A stretch of DNA of 64,000 nt from Lachnoanaerobaculum gingivalis (GCF_003862475.1 NZ_RRCO01000005.1:124001-188000), one strand, 5' to 3'. Positions 44,989-55,645 are shown, counted from the first letter of the stretch. Numbers and translations: made by a program. Notes: generated by a model not told the origin, from the sequence alone.

Positions 44989-45005
44989 TTAATTTACCTC
45001 CAAAA

Positions 45006-45773
45006 TCAATCTTTCCTTGTTCTTTCCGAAATAAATATCATCAACACTGTAATCACCAGTATAACGGTTGCGAGTGCATTTATTTCAGGAGTAATACCTG
45101 TCTTCATCTTTGTATATATCTTTATTGCAAGAGTATTTACTGAAGGACCGGTCGTAAATATAGATATTACCACATCATCAAAGGACATTGCAAATGATAA
45201 TAATAATCCGGATGCAATTCCCGGCAAAATATATGGTAATGTTACATCTCTGAATGTTTCAAACTCACTTGCCCCCAGGTCTCTTGCCGCCTCCTCAAGC
45301 GAGAGATCCATTCCCATAAGTCTCGCCCTTACAATCAAAAAAATATAAGGTACACAGAATGAACTGTGTGCAATCGTCATGGTTACAAAGCCGAAAGGCA
45401 AATTCATATATGAAAATATAGCCATAAAGACCATTCCGAGAATAATCTCGGGAATCATTATAGGCAGAGATGCAAAACCGCTGATGAAATCATCAAAAAT
45501 AAGCTTTTTCCCTCTCATGGCAAGAGCCGCACTGACACCTATTACAAGTGAGAGCATACATGTCAACACAGCCAGTATTATACTGTTTAACAACGCTTTC
45601 TTTATATCACCGTCATTAAAAAGCATCTTATACCAGTCGAGAGAAAATCCTTCCCATACGCTTGTAAGCTTGGATTTATTAAAGGAATAAACTACAGTGA
45701 GTATAATGGGAAGATAGTTTAAAACAGTTACCAGCCCCAAAAATATAACGGCCGCTTTTGATACCTTTTTCAA
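45006..45773 (-). CDS. potC: Spermidine/putrescine ABC transporter permease PotC
   Basis: This 255-residue permease has six expected membrane segments and the EAA loop EEAARDLGASEFETFRDVTLP (residues about 158-178). It forms the channel with PotB. It overlaps potB by 4 bp. Confidence 0.92.
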   Translation of the reverse strand: MKKVSKAAVIFLGLVTVLNYLPIILTVVYSFNKSKLTSVWEGFSLDWYKMLFNDGDIKKALLNSIILAVLTCMLSLVIGVSAALAMRGKKLIFDDFISGFASLPIMIPEIILGMVFMAIFSYMNLPFGFVTMTIAHSSFCVPYIFLIVRARLMGMDLSLEEAARDLGASEFETFRDVTLPYILPGIASGLLLSFAMSFDDVVISIFTTGPSVNTLAIKIYTKMKTGITPEINALATVILVITVLMIFISERTRKD

Positions 45774-46624
45774 AATAATCCCTCCAATTCTCCTGTACCT
45801 GAAACCTTCTTATAAAGTCTTAAGAATACTATGGTAAGTAACATCAATATTACACTTAGTGCCGCCGCAAAAGGTATATTTCTCAGCTTTGTAAGCTGCT
45901 CCACTATAACACTTCCGATAAGCACTATTTTATTTCCACCAAGTATATCTGAGATATAGAAAAGTCCCATACTCGGTACAAATGTAAGTACCACACCGCT
46001 TAGAAGTCCCGGCATTGTAAGTCTGAGAGTAATGGTAAGGAAGGATTCGAGCCTACTTGCCCCCAAATCTCTGGAAGCTTCTATTAAGCTCCAGTCCATT
46101 TTTTCCACACTTGAATACACGGAAAGTATCATAAACGGCAGTAAAAAATATACCATACCGACCAGTACAGCCGGATATGTATACAACAGTTTAAGCGGAG
46201 TCTTTGTGATACCTGAGAACATTAAAAGTTTATCGAGCACTCCGTTACTTCTAAATATTATTATCCAACCGTTCAGCCTTATAAGTCCGCTGGTCCAAAA
46301 CGGAATCATAAGAAGCATCATCATTCTTCTTTTCCATCTCTCACTGAGTCTTCCCATAAAATATCCGAAAGGATATCCTATCAGAGTGACCAAAACAGTT
46401 GATGCAAGTGCCAGTTTAACTGATTCCAAAAATATATTCAAATAAAAAGGATCAAATACTTTTTTATAATTTTCCAAAGTAAATGTAAAATCAAATCCCC
46501 AGGTCTTTGCCTTTGTCAAAAAGCTGATAATTACCATATATGCCAGAGGCAATATTACAAAAAGTATTGTGAAAATATATATCGGTATTCTTAGCAGATA
46601 TTTGTTAAGCTTCTTATTTTTCAC
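45770..46624 (-). CDS. potB: Spermidine/putrescine ABC transporter permease PotB
   Basis: The 284-residue permease has six hydrophobic segments and the EAA loop [20 protein letters not shown]. It overlaps potA by 11 bp and potC by 4 bp, so all three are translationally coupled. Confidence 0.92.
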   Translation of the reverse strand: MKNKKLNKYLLRIPIYIFTILFVILPLAYMVIISFLTKAKTWGFDFTFTLENYKKVFDPFYLNIFLESVKLALASTVLVTLIGYPFGYFMGRLSERWKRRMMMLLMIPFWTSGLIRLNGWIIIFRSNGVLDKLLMFSGITKTPLKLLYTYPAVLVGMVYFLLPFMILSVYSSVEKMDWSLIEASRDLGASRLESFLTITLRLTMPGLLSGVVLTFVPSMGLFYISDILGGNKIVLIGSVIVEQLTKLRNIPFAAALSVILMLLTIVFLRLYKKVSGTGELEGLF

Positions 46625-47582
46625 CTTGAACCTCCACCATATCTTTTTTATCCCAGCCTATACTTATAGCATCACCCGGATTCAGATTGATATTCATGCC
46701 CATATGTGAAGAGGTAATCTCCTGATTATCTTTCAATCTCACCTTTACTTTTGAAAGACCGGCAGTAAAACTGTTTTCAATTACTATACCGTCATAATCA
46801 CCTGCTCCAAGCCTTACATGTTCCGAACGTATTGCATATGTCTTACCGTCGTTTTTATAGAGATTTGCACCTCCCACAAACTCGGCAACAAAAGCGGTTG
46901 CAGGAGTGTCATATACCTCACTTGGAGTACCTATCTGTTCTATATTACCGTCTCTCATAACAACTATTCTTGAGGACATATTTAAAGCCTCTTCCTGGTC
47001 ATGAGTTATATATATAAATGTAATGCCAAGTGCTTTTTGAAGCTTTTTTAACTCCATCTGCATCTGTCTTCTAAGCATCAGATCAAGTGCTCCAAGAGGC
47101 TCATCCAATAACAGAACACTCGGCTTATTTACAATAGCCCTTGCTATTGCGACTCTCTGTCTTTGACCTCCTGAAAGCTGTGTAGGATTCCTTTTTTCAA
47201 AGCCTTCAAGCTGTACCAAAGAAAGTGCTTTTTCCACCTCTTTTTTTATCTCATCGGCCGGCTTCTTTTTCAGTCTTAATCCATAGCCTATATTTTTTTC
47301 AACATTCATATGAGGAAAGAGAGCATAATTTTGAAATACCGTATTTACATCCCTCTTTTCCGGTGCCAGTCCTGTGATATCCTTTCCGTTAAGTATCACC
47401 TTGCCGCTGTCCGGACTCTCAAGCCCTGCAATTATTCTTATCGTAGTGGTTTTTCCGCAACCACTTGAACCCAAAAGAGTGATAAACTCTCCTCTACCTA
47501 TATCAAGGGAGATGTTCTTTAAAACATTCTCACCGTCAAAACTCTTCTTTATATTTTCCAGACTTAGTATAGTATCTGTCAT
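46614..47582 (-). CDS. potA: Spermidine/putrescine ABC transporter ATPase PotA
   Basis: The 322-residue ATPase has Walker [10 protein letters not shown], signature [14 protein letters not shown], Walker [12 protein letters not shown], the switch His in [10 protein letters not shown] and a C-terminal TOBE-like domain. It powers polyamine import. AGGAGGG lies 8 nt before the ATG. It is the first gene of the operon and diverges from yerC. Confidence 0.94.
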   Translation of the reverse strand: MTDTILSLENIKKSFDGENVLKNISLDIGRGEFITLLGSSGCGKTTTIRIIAGLESPDSGKVILNGKDITGLAPEKRDVNTVFQNYALFPHMNVEKNIGYGLRLKKKPADEIKKEVEKALSLVQLEGFEKRNPTQLSGGQRQRVAIARAIVNKPSVLLLDEPLGALDLMLRRQMQMELKKLQKALGITFIYITHDQEEALNMSSRIVVMRDGNIEQIGTPSEVYDTPATAFVAEFVGGANLYKNDGKTYAIRSEHVRLGAGDYDGIVIENSFTAGLSKVKVRLKDNQEITSSHMGMNINLNPGDAISIGWDKKDMVEVQGEK

Positions 47583-47676
47583 CTAAATTCCCTCCTAGGG
47601 TTATTTGGCTTTATACAATAAAATATAATACCATCTTTTTTAATATAATTCACTAAAAATATTATTTTATCTCGGC

Positions 47677-47705
47677 TTTACTTTTACAAGTTAAAATGCT
47701 AAAAT
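47677..47705 (+). promoter_or_regulatory. Promoter of yerC
   Basis: TTTACT (47677-47682), a 17-bp spacer ending in TGC and TAAAAT (47700-47705), 29 bp before the start codon. Confidence 0.65.
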
Positions 47706-47734
47706 GTAATTACTATTTGAATGGAGCAATTTGT

Positions 47735-48043
47735 ATGAATAATAAGATCAGGACTGACGCGGTAGACCATCTATTTGACGCCATCCTTACACTAAAAGAT
47801 AAAGAGGAATTTTATATTTTCTTTGAGGATGTTTGCACCGTAAATGAGTTGCTCTCCATCTCTCAAAGATATGAAGTAGCTAAAATGCTGCGTGAAAAGA
47901 AAACATATTTGGAGATTGCCGAGGAAACCGGCGCTTCTACAGCTACCATCTCCAGAGTAAACCGTTCATTAAACTATGGAAATGACGGCTATGACCTTGT
48001 TTTTAACAGACTCGGTTTATTTGAAAATAATAAGGAAAAATAA
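47735..48043 (+). CDS. TrpR-related DNA-binding protein YerC/YecD
   Basis: The 102-residue protein has a TrpR-like helix-turn-helix: SISQRYEVAKMLREKKTYLE followed by IAEETGASTATISRVNRSL. It is a small DNA-binding regulator whose target is not known. Start at 47735 after ATGGAG. It stands alone between potA and rnhA with its own promoter and terminator. Confidence 0.88.
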   Translation: MNNKIRTDAVDHLFDAILTLKDKEEFYIFFEDVCTVNELLSISQRYEVAKMLREKKTYLEIAEETGASTATISRVNRSLNYGNDGYDLVFNRLGLFENNKEK

Positions 48044-48046
48044 TTT

Positions 48047-48073
48047 TGCCGGAGTTTATACTCCGGCATTTTT
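48047..48073. terminator. Bidirectional terminator between yerC and rnhA
   Basis: TGCCGGAG (48047-48054) pairs with CTCCGGCA (48061-48068), followed by five T residues on the plus strand and a T-rich run on the minus strand. Confidence 0.9.
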
Positions 48074-48680
48074 ATATAAGTCCAAGTGCTTTTTTTGCAA
48101 GTTCATCCGCCATATCATTATACTTATCTCCCGAATGTCCTTTTACCTTTATAAAATCAACATCCACATACTTTGAAGCATTTTTGTAAAATTCAACATA
48201 ATGCATGGTTCCCGGCTTTTTTGCCTTCCAATCTCCGTTGCACCACTTCTCTATACCCTCATAGTCATAAAAAATACTGATGCTCTTTATATCATGATCC
48301 AAGCAATATTGCATGGCCGCCATAGATCCCTGTATCTCACCTGCAACATTTCTCATATCACTCATATCATCTCTATCAAACTTTTTTGAAAAGTAAAGTT
48401 CGTCATCTTTATGCATCATAACCATGCCGTATGAATATGACTTTGTAGTGTCGTCATAACTTCCGTCCACATATGCAAAAGCTTCAGACTGCTTCTCATC
48501 CTGTTCTTCTTTATCATTTTCACTGTTTGTACCGTTTACAAAGGCCGAAGCCTCTTCTCTGGTTGTAAAACTTTTATATGCGGCTCCCGAAAAGCCGCTT
48601 ACAGACTGCTTACATTCATCCCATGTCTCAAAGACACCTGTATTTCTTCCTTTTCTTACCGCATAATATTTCTTTGCCAT
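48072..48680 (-). CDS. rnhA: Ribonuclease HI with N-terminal hybrid-binding domain
   Basis: The 202-residue protein has an N-terminal viroplasmin-type RNA:DNA hybrid-binding domain (KKYYAVRKGRNTGVF, TREEASAFVNG) and a C-terminal RNase H fold with the catalytic acids in AFAYVDGSYD, NVAGEIQGSM and MADELAKKA. It cuts RNA in RNA-DNA hybrids. The start at 48680 lies 2 bp after the upstream stop; AGGTAA is the nearest ribosome site. Confidence 0.92.
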   Translation of the reverse strand: MAKKYYAVRKGRNTGVFETWDECKQSVSGFSGAAYKSFTTREEASAFVNGTNSENDKEEQDEKQSEAFAYVDGSYDDTTKSYSYGMVMMHKDDELYFSKKFDRDDMSDMRNVAGEIQGSMAAMQYCLDHDIKSISIFYDYEGIEKWCNGDWKAKKPGTMHYVEFYKNASKYVDVDFIKVKGHSGDKYNDMADELAKKALGLI

Positions 48681-48682
48681 AA

Positions 48683-49681
48683 TTACCTGTCCCAAAATAT
48701 ATTTTTCTCTTCTTCACTCAAATTTGCAGCAAATTCCCTTTTTATTTCAAGGAACTGCTCAAAATTTACTACAATTGAATGAATTATTGCTCTGTCTTCA
48801 AATTCCTCTCGACTCTTTGGAAGCTCTGAGTTTTTCATTTTTTCTTTTACAAAATATAAGTCCATCAGGGCATTTACCGCATTATATGACTCATGCAGTT
48901 TGGGCACAAGATTAAAAATAAGTTCAGCCAAATCTCTTGCCTGACTCGGTCTTGTTTTCATTCCCTTTCCCTGATCAAAAATATATCTAAGTGTCATGAT
49001 TTGAGACTTTCTCATTTCCATATAGTTTATAAAGTACTCCAAATCATAGCTTAAGATATTGTCCTTATCAATATATGATTTTGAAATTGCACTGTCTATC
49101 AACTTATCAAGCGCATCAAAATCATATTCAAGCTCTACTCTGTTATTCTCATCACTTAAAAAGCCTACCAGAGTATCCAGCATGTACTTTATTTCATTTT
49201 CTATTTTAACTTGATACTCTCTTATATTTTTCAAGTTCCTCGGCATATACATATTTAATAATATTCCAACAGAAGTTCCTATAAGCATCAAAGCCGCTTC
49301 GCTTTTTACAATATCAAAACTCATATACTTTTCCGCCATAATATGAGTTACCAAAACAGCGCAAGGCGAAAGTCCCTCATTTAAATCAAAGACCATACAA
49401 GCCGCTACAAATACCAATAAACAGCATACAAGTGCCAATATATCATATCCGAACAAGCTGAACACAGCAAAGGAAATCAACATAGACAACACAAATGCGG
49501 CAATTCTTTTTAATGCAATCTTTATCGTGGATTTTTTTGTATCCTGTATACTTAGCAAGGTTATCATACCTGCTGATACACTGTAGTTTAACCCGAAAGT
49601 ATCGGCGATAAATATTGCAAGTCCTGTTCCTACAGCTATTTTTATTACCTTTATAAGATTTATATTCTTAAAATATGCCAT
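48683..49681 (-). CDS. Aromatic-acid-exporter-like membrane protein (DUF939/FUSC type)
   Basis: The 332-residue protein has about six membrane segments within the first 145 residues and a long mostly helical cytoplasmic part. The start KVIKIAVGTGLAIFIAD and SAGMITLLSIQDTKKSTIK match the ArAE_1/DUF939 family, for which export of aromatic acids is proposed. It forms a run of three leftward genes with a glycosyltransferase upstream and rnhA downstream. Confidence 0.82.
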   Translation of the reverse strand: MAYFKNINLIKVIKIAVGTGLAIFIADTFGLNYSVSAGMITLLSIQDTKKSTIKIALKRIAAFVLSMLISFAVFSLFGYDILALVCCLLVFVAACMVFDLNEGLSPCAVLVTHIMAEKYMSFDIVKSEAALMLIGTSVGILLNMYMPRNLKNIREYQVKIENEIKYMLDTLVGFLSDENNRVELEYDFDALDKLIDSAISKSYIDKDNILSYDLEYFINYMEMRKSQIMTLRYIFDQGKGMKTRPSQARDLAELIFNLVPKLHESYNAVNALMDLYFVKEKMKNSELPKSREEFEDRAIIHSIVVNFEQFLEIKREFAANLSEEEKNIFWDR

Positions 49682-49690
49682 AGCCCTCCA

Positions 49691-50653
49691 TTATCTTTTA
49701 AAATATAATGCTGTCTTCCTTACCAGCTTATATACTGCAGGTAAGAAATATTCAAACTTTATAAAAAATCTTTCTCTAAAATCCAGCTCATTATATTCTT
49801 TTTTAAAGTCCTTTGACAATATATTTTTAAAATCTCTTGCATTTACATAAGTAAGAAAACGCAGTCTCTTTGCGGCACTTACAACTTCATCATGAAATTT
49901 GTATCCGGAGTCCTCATCATACGCTTTATACATAGCCTCCATATTTTGATAGTACTCTTCCTGTTTTCTTTTGTAATCTCCGCTAAACTGTGAGGCTGTC
50001 CATGAAGTCGGCACTCCCATTCTGTACACACTCATAACCTTGTCGATATAATATGCATCACCGTATTTTACAGATATTATCTGCATCGGTATATCTCCCA
50101 CCTTACAGTCAAAATAATACTTTGGCAAACTTTTCATATACTCTGTTCTAAGTAGCAATGAAGCTGTGGGATAATGTGCTCTTTTATTTATAACCTCTTT
50201 TGCACTGATTACAGAGTCTCCTATATAAGGTCTTATAAGGTTTGGAGAAAATGTGGCATCCAGATTTTCAACCTTCGCAGCATGAAAGCAAAAGCTTATT
50301 TCAGGATGTGCATCCATATAATCCACCTGCATTTGAAGTTTATTCTCATCACACCAGTAATCATCGCCCTCACACATTGCTATATATTCTCCGCCGGCTC
50401 TAGGAAAATTATATTTTCCGCTTGGATTGGTAACCCCTTGTGAGTACATATTCTCCTCATGAAACAGCGGCTTTATAATATCCGGATATCTTTTTTCGTA
50501 TTCTCTTATAATATCTGCAGTATTATCTGTTGATGCATCATCATTTATCAAAATTTCTATATCAAAGTTTCTTTTCTGCGCCAAAAATGAATCTATTGCC
50601 TTTTTTATATATTTACCGTGATTATAGGTAATGCAGCATATACTTACTTTCAT
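49691..50653 (-). CDS. Glycosyltransferase family 2
   Basis: The 320-residue GT-A enzyme begins VSICCITYNHGKYI and has INDDASTDNTADII for nucleotide-sugar binding and CEGDDYWCDE as the metal-binding and acceptor region. It likely adds a sugar to a cell-surface polymer. It lacks membrane segments in the core. The acceptor is not known and no polysaccharide locus is nearby. Confidence 0.88.
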   Translation of the reverse strand: MKVSICCITYNHGKYIKKAIDSFLAQKRNFDIEILINDDASTDNTADIIREYEKRYPDIIKPLFHEENMYSQGVTNPSGKYNFPRAGGEYIAMCEGDDYWCDENKLQMQVDYMDAHPEISFCFHAAKVENLDATFSPNLIRPYIGDSVISAKEVINKRAHYPTASLLLRTEYMKSLPKYYFDCKVGDIPMQIISVKYGDAYYIDKVMSVYRMGVPTSWTASQFSGDYKRKQEEYYQNMEAMYKAYDEDSGYKFHDEVVSAAKRLRFLTYVNARDFKNILSKDFKKEYNELDFRERFFIKFEYFLPAVYKLVRKTALYFKR

Positions 50654-50769
50654 ATTTTTACTCTCTTTTTATAATATTTGCATGCTATTTTACTTCTACT
50701 TCAATATCATACTATAACATAAAAGTTGATTTAAAGTGAGTTTTTATTATCTTTATAATGCTTCAAAAC

Positions 50770-50798
50770 TTGTGGATAATCTACTACTGTGGTATTAT
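50770..50798 (+). promoter_or_regulatory. Candidate promoter for the PF06541 gene
   Basis: TTGTGG (50770-50775), 17 bp ending in TGG and TATTAT (50793-50798); the start codon follows 20 bp later. Confidence 0.5.
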
Positions 50799-50818
50799 TG
50801 TTTTCATTGGAGGTAGTT

Positions 50819-51766
50819 ATGACCAGGTACACCCTATTGCAATGGATTGCATTTTTTTATATATATTGTTTTTTCGGCTGGTGTTTTGAATCCGGATATG
50901 CAAGTATCAAGGAGAGAAAACTTACAAACAGGGGTTTCCTTCGCGGTCCCTATATTCCTATATATGCCTTCGGCGCTGTGTTTGTTCTTATTATTACGGA
51001 CAATTTTCAGGGAAATAATTTTGAAGTTTACTTCTCAGGAATGATTGCGGCTACAATACTTGAGTATATCACAGGATATGTGATGGAAAGACTTTTTAAA
51101 GTAAAATACTGGGACTACAGTGATCACAAGTTTAATTTAAGCGGATATATATCACTATCCACCTCTATAGCATGGGGATTTTTATCACTCCTGCTTACCA
51201 ATTTTTTACAGGTAAATGTCTATAATTTTGTATCCAAGATAAGCGATCAAAATTTAAAAAACTCTATAATAGTTGTGAGTATTATCTTTTTCTCGGATTT
51301 GATTCTTTCAATAAAGGCCGCATTCAATCTTGCAAAAGCCTATGCTGCACTTGAGAGGGCTAAGTCGGAATTATCGGAGGTTAAAGAAAAATTGGCTTTA
51401 ATAGCTGATGATCTTGTAAGTGAAACTCAAAACAAACTTGTGGGTATAAAGGACAGTGTAGCCGAACGTGTCAGTCAAGCAAATGAATATATAACAACCG
51501 GAAGAGTAAGTTTCTCTGCTCTAAAGTCAGATATTGAAAATGTACTTTCTTCTCTTTCAAATACTGTTGCTTCAAAAAGCCCTGCCTATGTCGAGCTTAA
51601 GATAAAATATGAAGTCGCAAGAGAAAAAGTATCCTTAAGCTTACCGAAAACCGGAAAAATCATGTCATTTTTTATCAGAAATATGATAAAGGGTAACCCC
51701 GGACTTAATAAAAAATATCTGGATCAGTTAAAAGAACTTAGCGAAGTAAGAAAAAGAAATAAATAA
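50819..51766 (+). CDS. PF06541-type membrane protein (putative ABC-transporter type IV / CmpB-like)
   Basis: The 315-residue protein has about five membrane segments in residues 1-175, with the family-like FFGWCFESGYASIKERKLTNRGFLRGP (in two parts: FGWCFES and NRGFLRGP). A C-terminal helical region of about 130 residues, rich in Ala, Lys, Glu and Ser, follows. The family function is poorly defined. The ATG at 50819 has GGAGG upstream. It has its own promoter and terminator. Confidence 0.82.
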   Translation: MTRYTLLQWIAFFYIYCFFGWCFESGYASIKERKLTNRGFLRGPYIPIYAFGAVFVLIITDNFQGNNFEVYFSGMIAATILEYITGYVMERLFKVKYWDYSDHKFNLSGYISLSTSIAWGFLSLLLTNFLQVNVYNFVSKISDQNLKNSIIVVSIIFFSDLILSIKAAFNLAKAYAALERAKSELSEVKEKLALIADDLVSETQNKLVGIKDSVAERVSQANEYITTGRVSFSALKSDIENVLSSLSNTVASKSPAYVELKIKYEVAREKVSLSLPKTGKIMSFFIRNMIKGNPGLNKKYLDQLKELSEVRKRNK

Positions 51767-51770
51767 ATTT

Positions 51771-51806
51771 AAAAGCTACAGGTTTGTACCGACCCGTAGC
51801 TTTTTT
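51771..51806. terminator. Bidirectional terminator between the PF06541 gene and cca
   Basis: AAAAGCTAC (51771-51779) pairs with GTAGCTTTT (51796-51804), then T residues. The A-run on the other side supports use by the leftward cca transcript too. Confidence 0.88.
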
Positions 51807-51807
51807 G

Positions 51808-53013
51808 TTACTCTTTTTTTGCTATATCAACAAGCAATTCTTTATTATTAAGTTTAGGTTCTTCAATAACTCTTTTCAATAAATCTTCCAAGATTTCACC
51901 GATTTTAGGTCCTTTCGGTATTCCAAGATTCATCAAATCTTTCCCGGTAATATCAAGCATAGAGATATTAAAAGCATGATTTTCTTCTTTTATCTTTTCA
52001 TATCTTGTTTCGATTTCATTTATCTCTTCCAATATACCCGCATTTTTCCTATCCGACTTGCAAATCTTTATATAGTCCTCAAAGAGTTTTGTACCGAGTC
52101 TGTGCAATGACAGTCTTATATCCGAATCCTTCTTCGGTAAAGGCAATTTCAATTCCTCTATAAGCAGACAGGTATTTATTCTTGTAGCATTATCCGACTT
52201 CAATTCTGAAAGAATCTTCTTTACCGAATTTATATTTTCTGTATTTTGCAAAAATACAGTCCAGTACATATGCTTTTCATCACCGAGATCTCTTTTGTAA
52301 AACTCATAAAAGCTTTCTTCAAGCTTTGCAAACTCTTTACCGATATATTTGTACAGCCCGCTGCTGTATATATACTTTACATTTTCTGCAAAATTTCCGG
52401 AAAGTGTCTTATTCAGCTCTACAAATATTCTCTCCTTGCTGACATTTGATAAAAGTGAAGATTTTTTATTTATTGCATCAAATGTGGCTTTTTCTATTTT
52501 AAACCCGAGTTGAGCTGAAAAACGTATTGCCCTAAGCATTCTTAGAGCATCCTCATCAAATCTCTTATTTGGATCTCCTACAGCTCTTATAATCCCGCTT
52601 TTTAAATCCTCCTGACCTTTATAAAGATCCACTATACCCTTTTTATGTGAATAGGCCATAGCATTAATTGTAAAATCTCTTCTGCAAAGATCTTCGGAAA
52701 GACTTTTGCTGAATGAAACACTGTCGGGATGTCTTCCGTCGGAGTAGTTTCCGTCTATTCTGTATGTAGTCAGCTCATAGCCCTCACCATCCATAAGTAC
52801 TGTTATAGTTCCATGTGCAATACCGGTATCAAAGGTCTTTTTAAATATCTGCTTCATTTCTTTTGGAAGAGCGTTTGTAGTGATATCCCAGTCCTTCGGT
52901 TTCCTGTGAAGCAGAGAATCTCTGACACAGCCGCCTACTACAAATCCTTCAAAACCGTTCTCCTCCAACTTATCTATAATATTTTCAACTTTTTTTGGCA
53001 AATCCATTTTCAT
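51808..53013 (-). CDS. cca: CCA tRNA nucleotidyltransferase
   Basis: This 401-residue enzyme adds or repairs the 3' CCA of tRNAs. It has GFVVGGCVRDSLL and DWDITTNA for nucleotide and metal binding, RRDFTINAMAY, and ALRMLRAIRFSAQLGF. The ATG at 53013 is preferred: the longer reading overlaps proS by 58 bp and adds 25 atypical residues. The ribosome site is weak; coupling to proS (17 bp upstream) is likely. Another ATG lies six bases further in. Confidence 0.92.
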   Translation of the reverse strand: MKMDLPKKVENIIDKLEENGFEGFVVGGCVRDSLLHRKPKDWDITTNALPKEMKQIFKKTFDTGIAHGTITVLMDGEGYELTTYRIDGNYSDGRHPDSVSFSKSLSEDLCRRDFTINAMAYSHKKGIVDLYKGQEDLKSGIIRAVGDPNKRFDEDALRMLRAIRFSAQLGFKIEKATFDAINKKSSLLSNVSKERIFVELNKTLSGNFAENVKYIYSSGLYKYIGKEFAKLEESFYEFYKRDLGDEKHMYWTVFLQNTENINSVKKILSELKSDNATRINTCLLIEELKLPLPKKDSDIRLSLHRLGTKLFEDYIKICKSDRKNAGILEEINEIETRYEKIKEENHAFNISMLDITGKDLMNLGIPKGPKIGEILEDLLKRVIEEPKLNNKELLVDIAKKE

Positions 53014-53030
53014 TCTTATTGACTGCGGTT

Positions 53031-54470
53031 TTAATATGCTTTTCCCCAGTACACCATCTTTGTAGCCTTCTTTCCGCAACAAACGCATACATCGCTAAGC
53101 TGCTCCTGCGCCTCCGGCATACATCTTGATGTGGCTCCTGCCTCTTCCTTTATCTTGTCCTCACAAGCTCTGTCACCGCACCACATAGCCTTGATAAATC
53201 CCGGCTTGTTATCTGCAATATCCTTGAACTCTTCCATAGTTCTTGCCTCATAAGTATGAGCTTCTCTATGTGCAAGGGCTGTTTCATACATATTTGTCTG
53301 AATCTTTTCAAGGCATTCCTTAGCTTCACTTTCAACTTTTTCAAGTGAGACGAAGATCTTTTCACCTGTATCTCTTCTGACAAATACACATTGATTATTT
53401 TCAATATCCTTCGGTCCGATTTCAATTCTAAGAGGTATACCTCTCATCTCAGATTCTGCAAACTTAAATCCCGGACTCTTCTCGCTGTCATCAAGCTTTA
53501 CTCTTACACCTGCTGCGTACAGTCTGTCTTTAAGCGCATTAGCCGCCTCAAGTACACCTTCCTTATGTGCGGCTACAGGAATTATATTTACTTGAACAGG
53601 TGCTATATGAGGTGGCAACTTAAGACCTGAGTCATCGCCATGTACCATTATAACAGCGCCTATTATTCTTGTAGTCATACCGAATGAGGTCTCAAAAACA
53701 GGCTTGATTTGATTGTCCTTATCTGTAAATGTTACATCAAACGCCTTTGCAAATCCGTCTCCGAAGTAGTGGCTGGTACCTGACTGTAATGCCTTACCGT
53801 CATGCATAAGTGCCTCTATGGTATATGTTGCCTCCGCTCCGGCAAACTTTTCCTTATCTGTCTTTATACCTCTTATAACAGGTATAGCCAAATCTTTTTC
53901 AAAGAAGTCTGCATATACTTCAAGCATCTGTACTGTTCTGTCATGAGCTTCCTTGGCTGTGGCATGAACCGTATGTCCTTCCTGCCATAAAAACTCTCTT
54001 GAACGAAGGAAAGGTCTGGTTGTCTTTTCCCATCTTACTACTGAACACCACTGATTCAAGAGCTGTGGAAGGTCTCTATAGCTCTTTACAACCTTTGAGT
54101 AATAGTCACAGAATAATGTTTCCGATGTAGGTCTGACACAGAGTCTCTCCTCAAGTTCCTCCAATCCGCCATGAGTTACCCATGCTACCTCAGGTGCAAA
54201 ACCTTCAACATGGTCTGCCTCTTTTTGTAAAAGGCTCTCAGGTATGAACATAGGCAGATAGCAGTTTTGAATGCCTGTCTCTTTAAATCTTCTGTCTATC
54301 TCATTTTTCATATTTTCCCATATAGCATAACCGGCAGGTCTTATTACAAGGCAACCCTTTACACTTGTATAATCAACAAGCTCCGCCTTAAGCACAATAT
54401 CGGTATACCATTGTGCAAAGTCTTTCTCCATGGAAGTAATTTCTTCTACAAGCTTTTTTTCTTTAGCCAT
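53031..54470 (-). CDS. proS: Prolyl-tRNA synthetase, archaeal/eukaryotic type
   Basis: The 479-residue class II enzyme lacks the bacterial editing insertion and has [17 protein letters not shown]-type motif 2 region, [13 protein letters not shown], and a C-terminal zinc-like domain with CGDRACEDK and [10 protein letters not shown]. It charges tRNA-Pro. This ProS type is common in clostridia. It is preceded by a small membrane-peptide gene. Confidence 0.94.
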   Translation of the reverse strand: MAKEKKLVEEITSMEKDFAQWYTDIVLKAELVDYTSVKGCLVIRPAGYAIWENMKNEIDRRFKETGIQNCYLPMFIPESLLQKEADHVEGFAPEVAWVTHGGLEELEERLCVRPTSETLFCDYYSKVVKSYRDLPQLLNQWCSVVRWEKTTRPFLRSREFLWQEGHTVHATAKEAHDRTVQMLEVYADFFEKDLAIPVIRGIKTDKEKFAGAEATYTIEALMHDGKALQSGTSHYFGDGFAKAFDVTFTDKDNQIKPVFETSFGMTTRIIGAVIMVHGDDSGLKLPPHIAPVQVNIIPVAAHKEGVLEAANALKDRLYAAGVRVKLDDSEKSPGFKFAESEMRGIPLRIEIGPKDIENNQCVFVRRDTGEKIFVSLEKVESEAKECLEKIQTNMYETALAHREAHTYEARTMEEFKDIADNKPGFIKAMWCGDRACEDKIKEEAGATSRCMPEAQEQLSDVCVCCGKKATKMVYWGKAY

Positions 54471-54476
54471 TTTTAT

Positions 54477-54632
54477 TTAATCCTCTGTATCTTCTTTTAT
54501 TTCTTTTTTCTTTCTGATTACCAAATCAGATTCGGCATCATTTATCCTTCTTTTTAAATACAAATATACCACGATGCCTACAATGAATAATATAATAATT
54601 AATGCAATCTCAATTATATTTCTTATTAACAT
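54477..54632 (-). CDS. Small single-span membrane protein (51 residues)
   Basis: This reading frame starts at an ATG after GAGGGG and encodes an N-terminal membrane segment of about 22 hydrophobic residues (IALIIILFIVGIVVYLYL) followed by a charged Lys/Glu/Asp tail (KKKEIKEDTED). It overlaps the end of the surface-protein gene by 23 bp, which suggests translational coupling, and ends 6 bp before proS. I do not recognise a family. The compact layout supports a real gene. Confidence 0.5.
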   Translation of the reverse strand: MLIRNIIEIALIIILFIVGIVVYLYLKRRINDAESDLVIRKKKEIKEDTED

Positions 54633-55641
54633 TGCCCCTCGATTTTTCTCTTCTCTTTTTATTTATCCATTTAACTGCATTTATCATCGGTAATAATACA
54701 ATTGCAATCCACCATGCATATGCACCTGCAGCTAAAAGTGTAGCTCCGTCATATCTGTTAAAACTTTTATCCGATGAAATATTTTCCGGTATGCTTTCAT
54801 CTGCATTTGTTGAAGCTTTGGCAGTTTCATTAATAACTTCATTGTTGTTGCTTATTTCAGTCGAAGTTTCCGTAATATCAGGAAGGCTTGTGAGCGTATT
54901 GTTTTCAGTCTCATTATCTGTAATTGTACTGTCGGTATTTGCTTCAAACTGAACATTTTTGTCAACTTCAGATTTACTCACACTGTCATTATTATTTCTT
55001 TTATGTTTATGACCTGATTTATTTTCCGGCTGCTTTGCAATTTCAGCCTTTTGCGTGGAGTTTTCTCTTGTCTCCTCATTATTTGCAGCGTTCTTAGCGT
55101 CCGAGTTGTCTTTAGCACTTTGTGAGGCTTTTGTACTCTTTTTTAAATTGTCGGAATTTTCAATTCTTTTCTTTTTTCCCGATATATGTCCAAAAGATTT
55201 ATTTGTATTGGATTTTGTGGCAATGTTTTTATCCGGTATTGAAGGCCTTATTCCATCTCCGGGATCTGAAGGTCTTGTAGGCTCCTGTCTCGGATCTAAA
55301 GGTTCAGGCGGTACCAACAGCCTTGGAATAGTCTCATACTGTACGTAAAATGTACCGTCCGAAGCGACATATTCTCTTTTCCTTAATCCGTCCTGCTCAT
55401 ATGTAGGCTCTCTTTCAATTATCCACTCTCCATACTTGCTTTCATCTATTCCGGCTAAGTTTTCAACATACCCTGCGCTTGAACTATATAAACCTCCGGT
55501 ATTTTGAATACCTGTCGTATCTACATATGTAGCTCCGACAGTTGTCGCATTGCCTCTGAGGACGCCTACACCGTTTACCGATATAAAAGCTGTCGTCAAT
55601 GCCAATGACATAGCACCCATTGCTTTATATTTTTTCTTCAT
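54610..55641 (-). CDS. Secreted, membrane-anchored surface protein with low-complexity linker
   Basis: The 343-residue protein has a signal peptide (about 1-32), a small domain with WIIEREPTYEQDGLRKREYV-like pattern (a form of the repeated EPT...ETIP motif of lachnospiral surface proteins), a Pro-rich stretch, then about 150 residues rich in Asn, Ser, Lys, Glu and Thr. A C-terminal hydrophobic span (ALLAAGAYAWWIAIVLLP) with a basic tail anchors it. There is no LPxTG motif. Function unknown. It lies 4 bp downstream of an orphan LytTR regulator. Confidence 0.8.
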   Translation of the reverse strand: MKKKYKAMGAMSLALTTAFISVNGVGVLRGNATTVGATYVDTTGIQNTGGLYSSSAGYVENLAGIDESKYGEWIIEREPTYEQDGLRKREYVASDGTFYVQYETIPRLLVPPEPLDPRQEPTRPSDPGDGIRPSIPDKNIATKSNTNKSFGHISGKKKRIENSDNLKKSTKASQSAKDNSDAKNAANNEETRENSTQKAEIAKQPENKSGHKHKRNNNDSVSKSEVDKNVQFEANTDSTITDNETENNTLTSLPDITETSTEISNNNEVINETAKASTNADESIPENISSDKSFNRYDGATLLAAGAYAWWIAIVLLPMINAVKWINKKRREKSRGNVNKKYN

Positions 55642-55645
55642 TTAA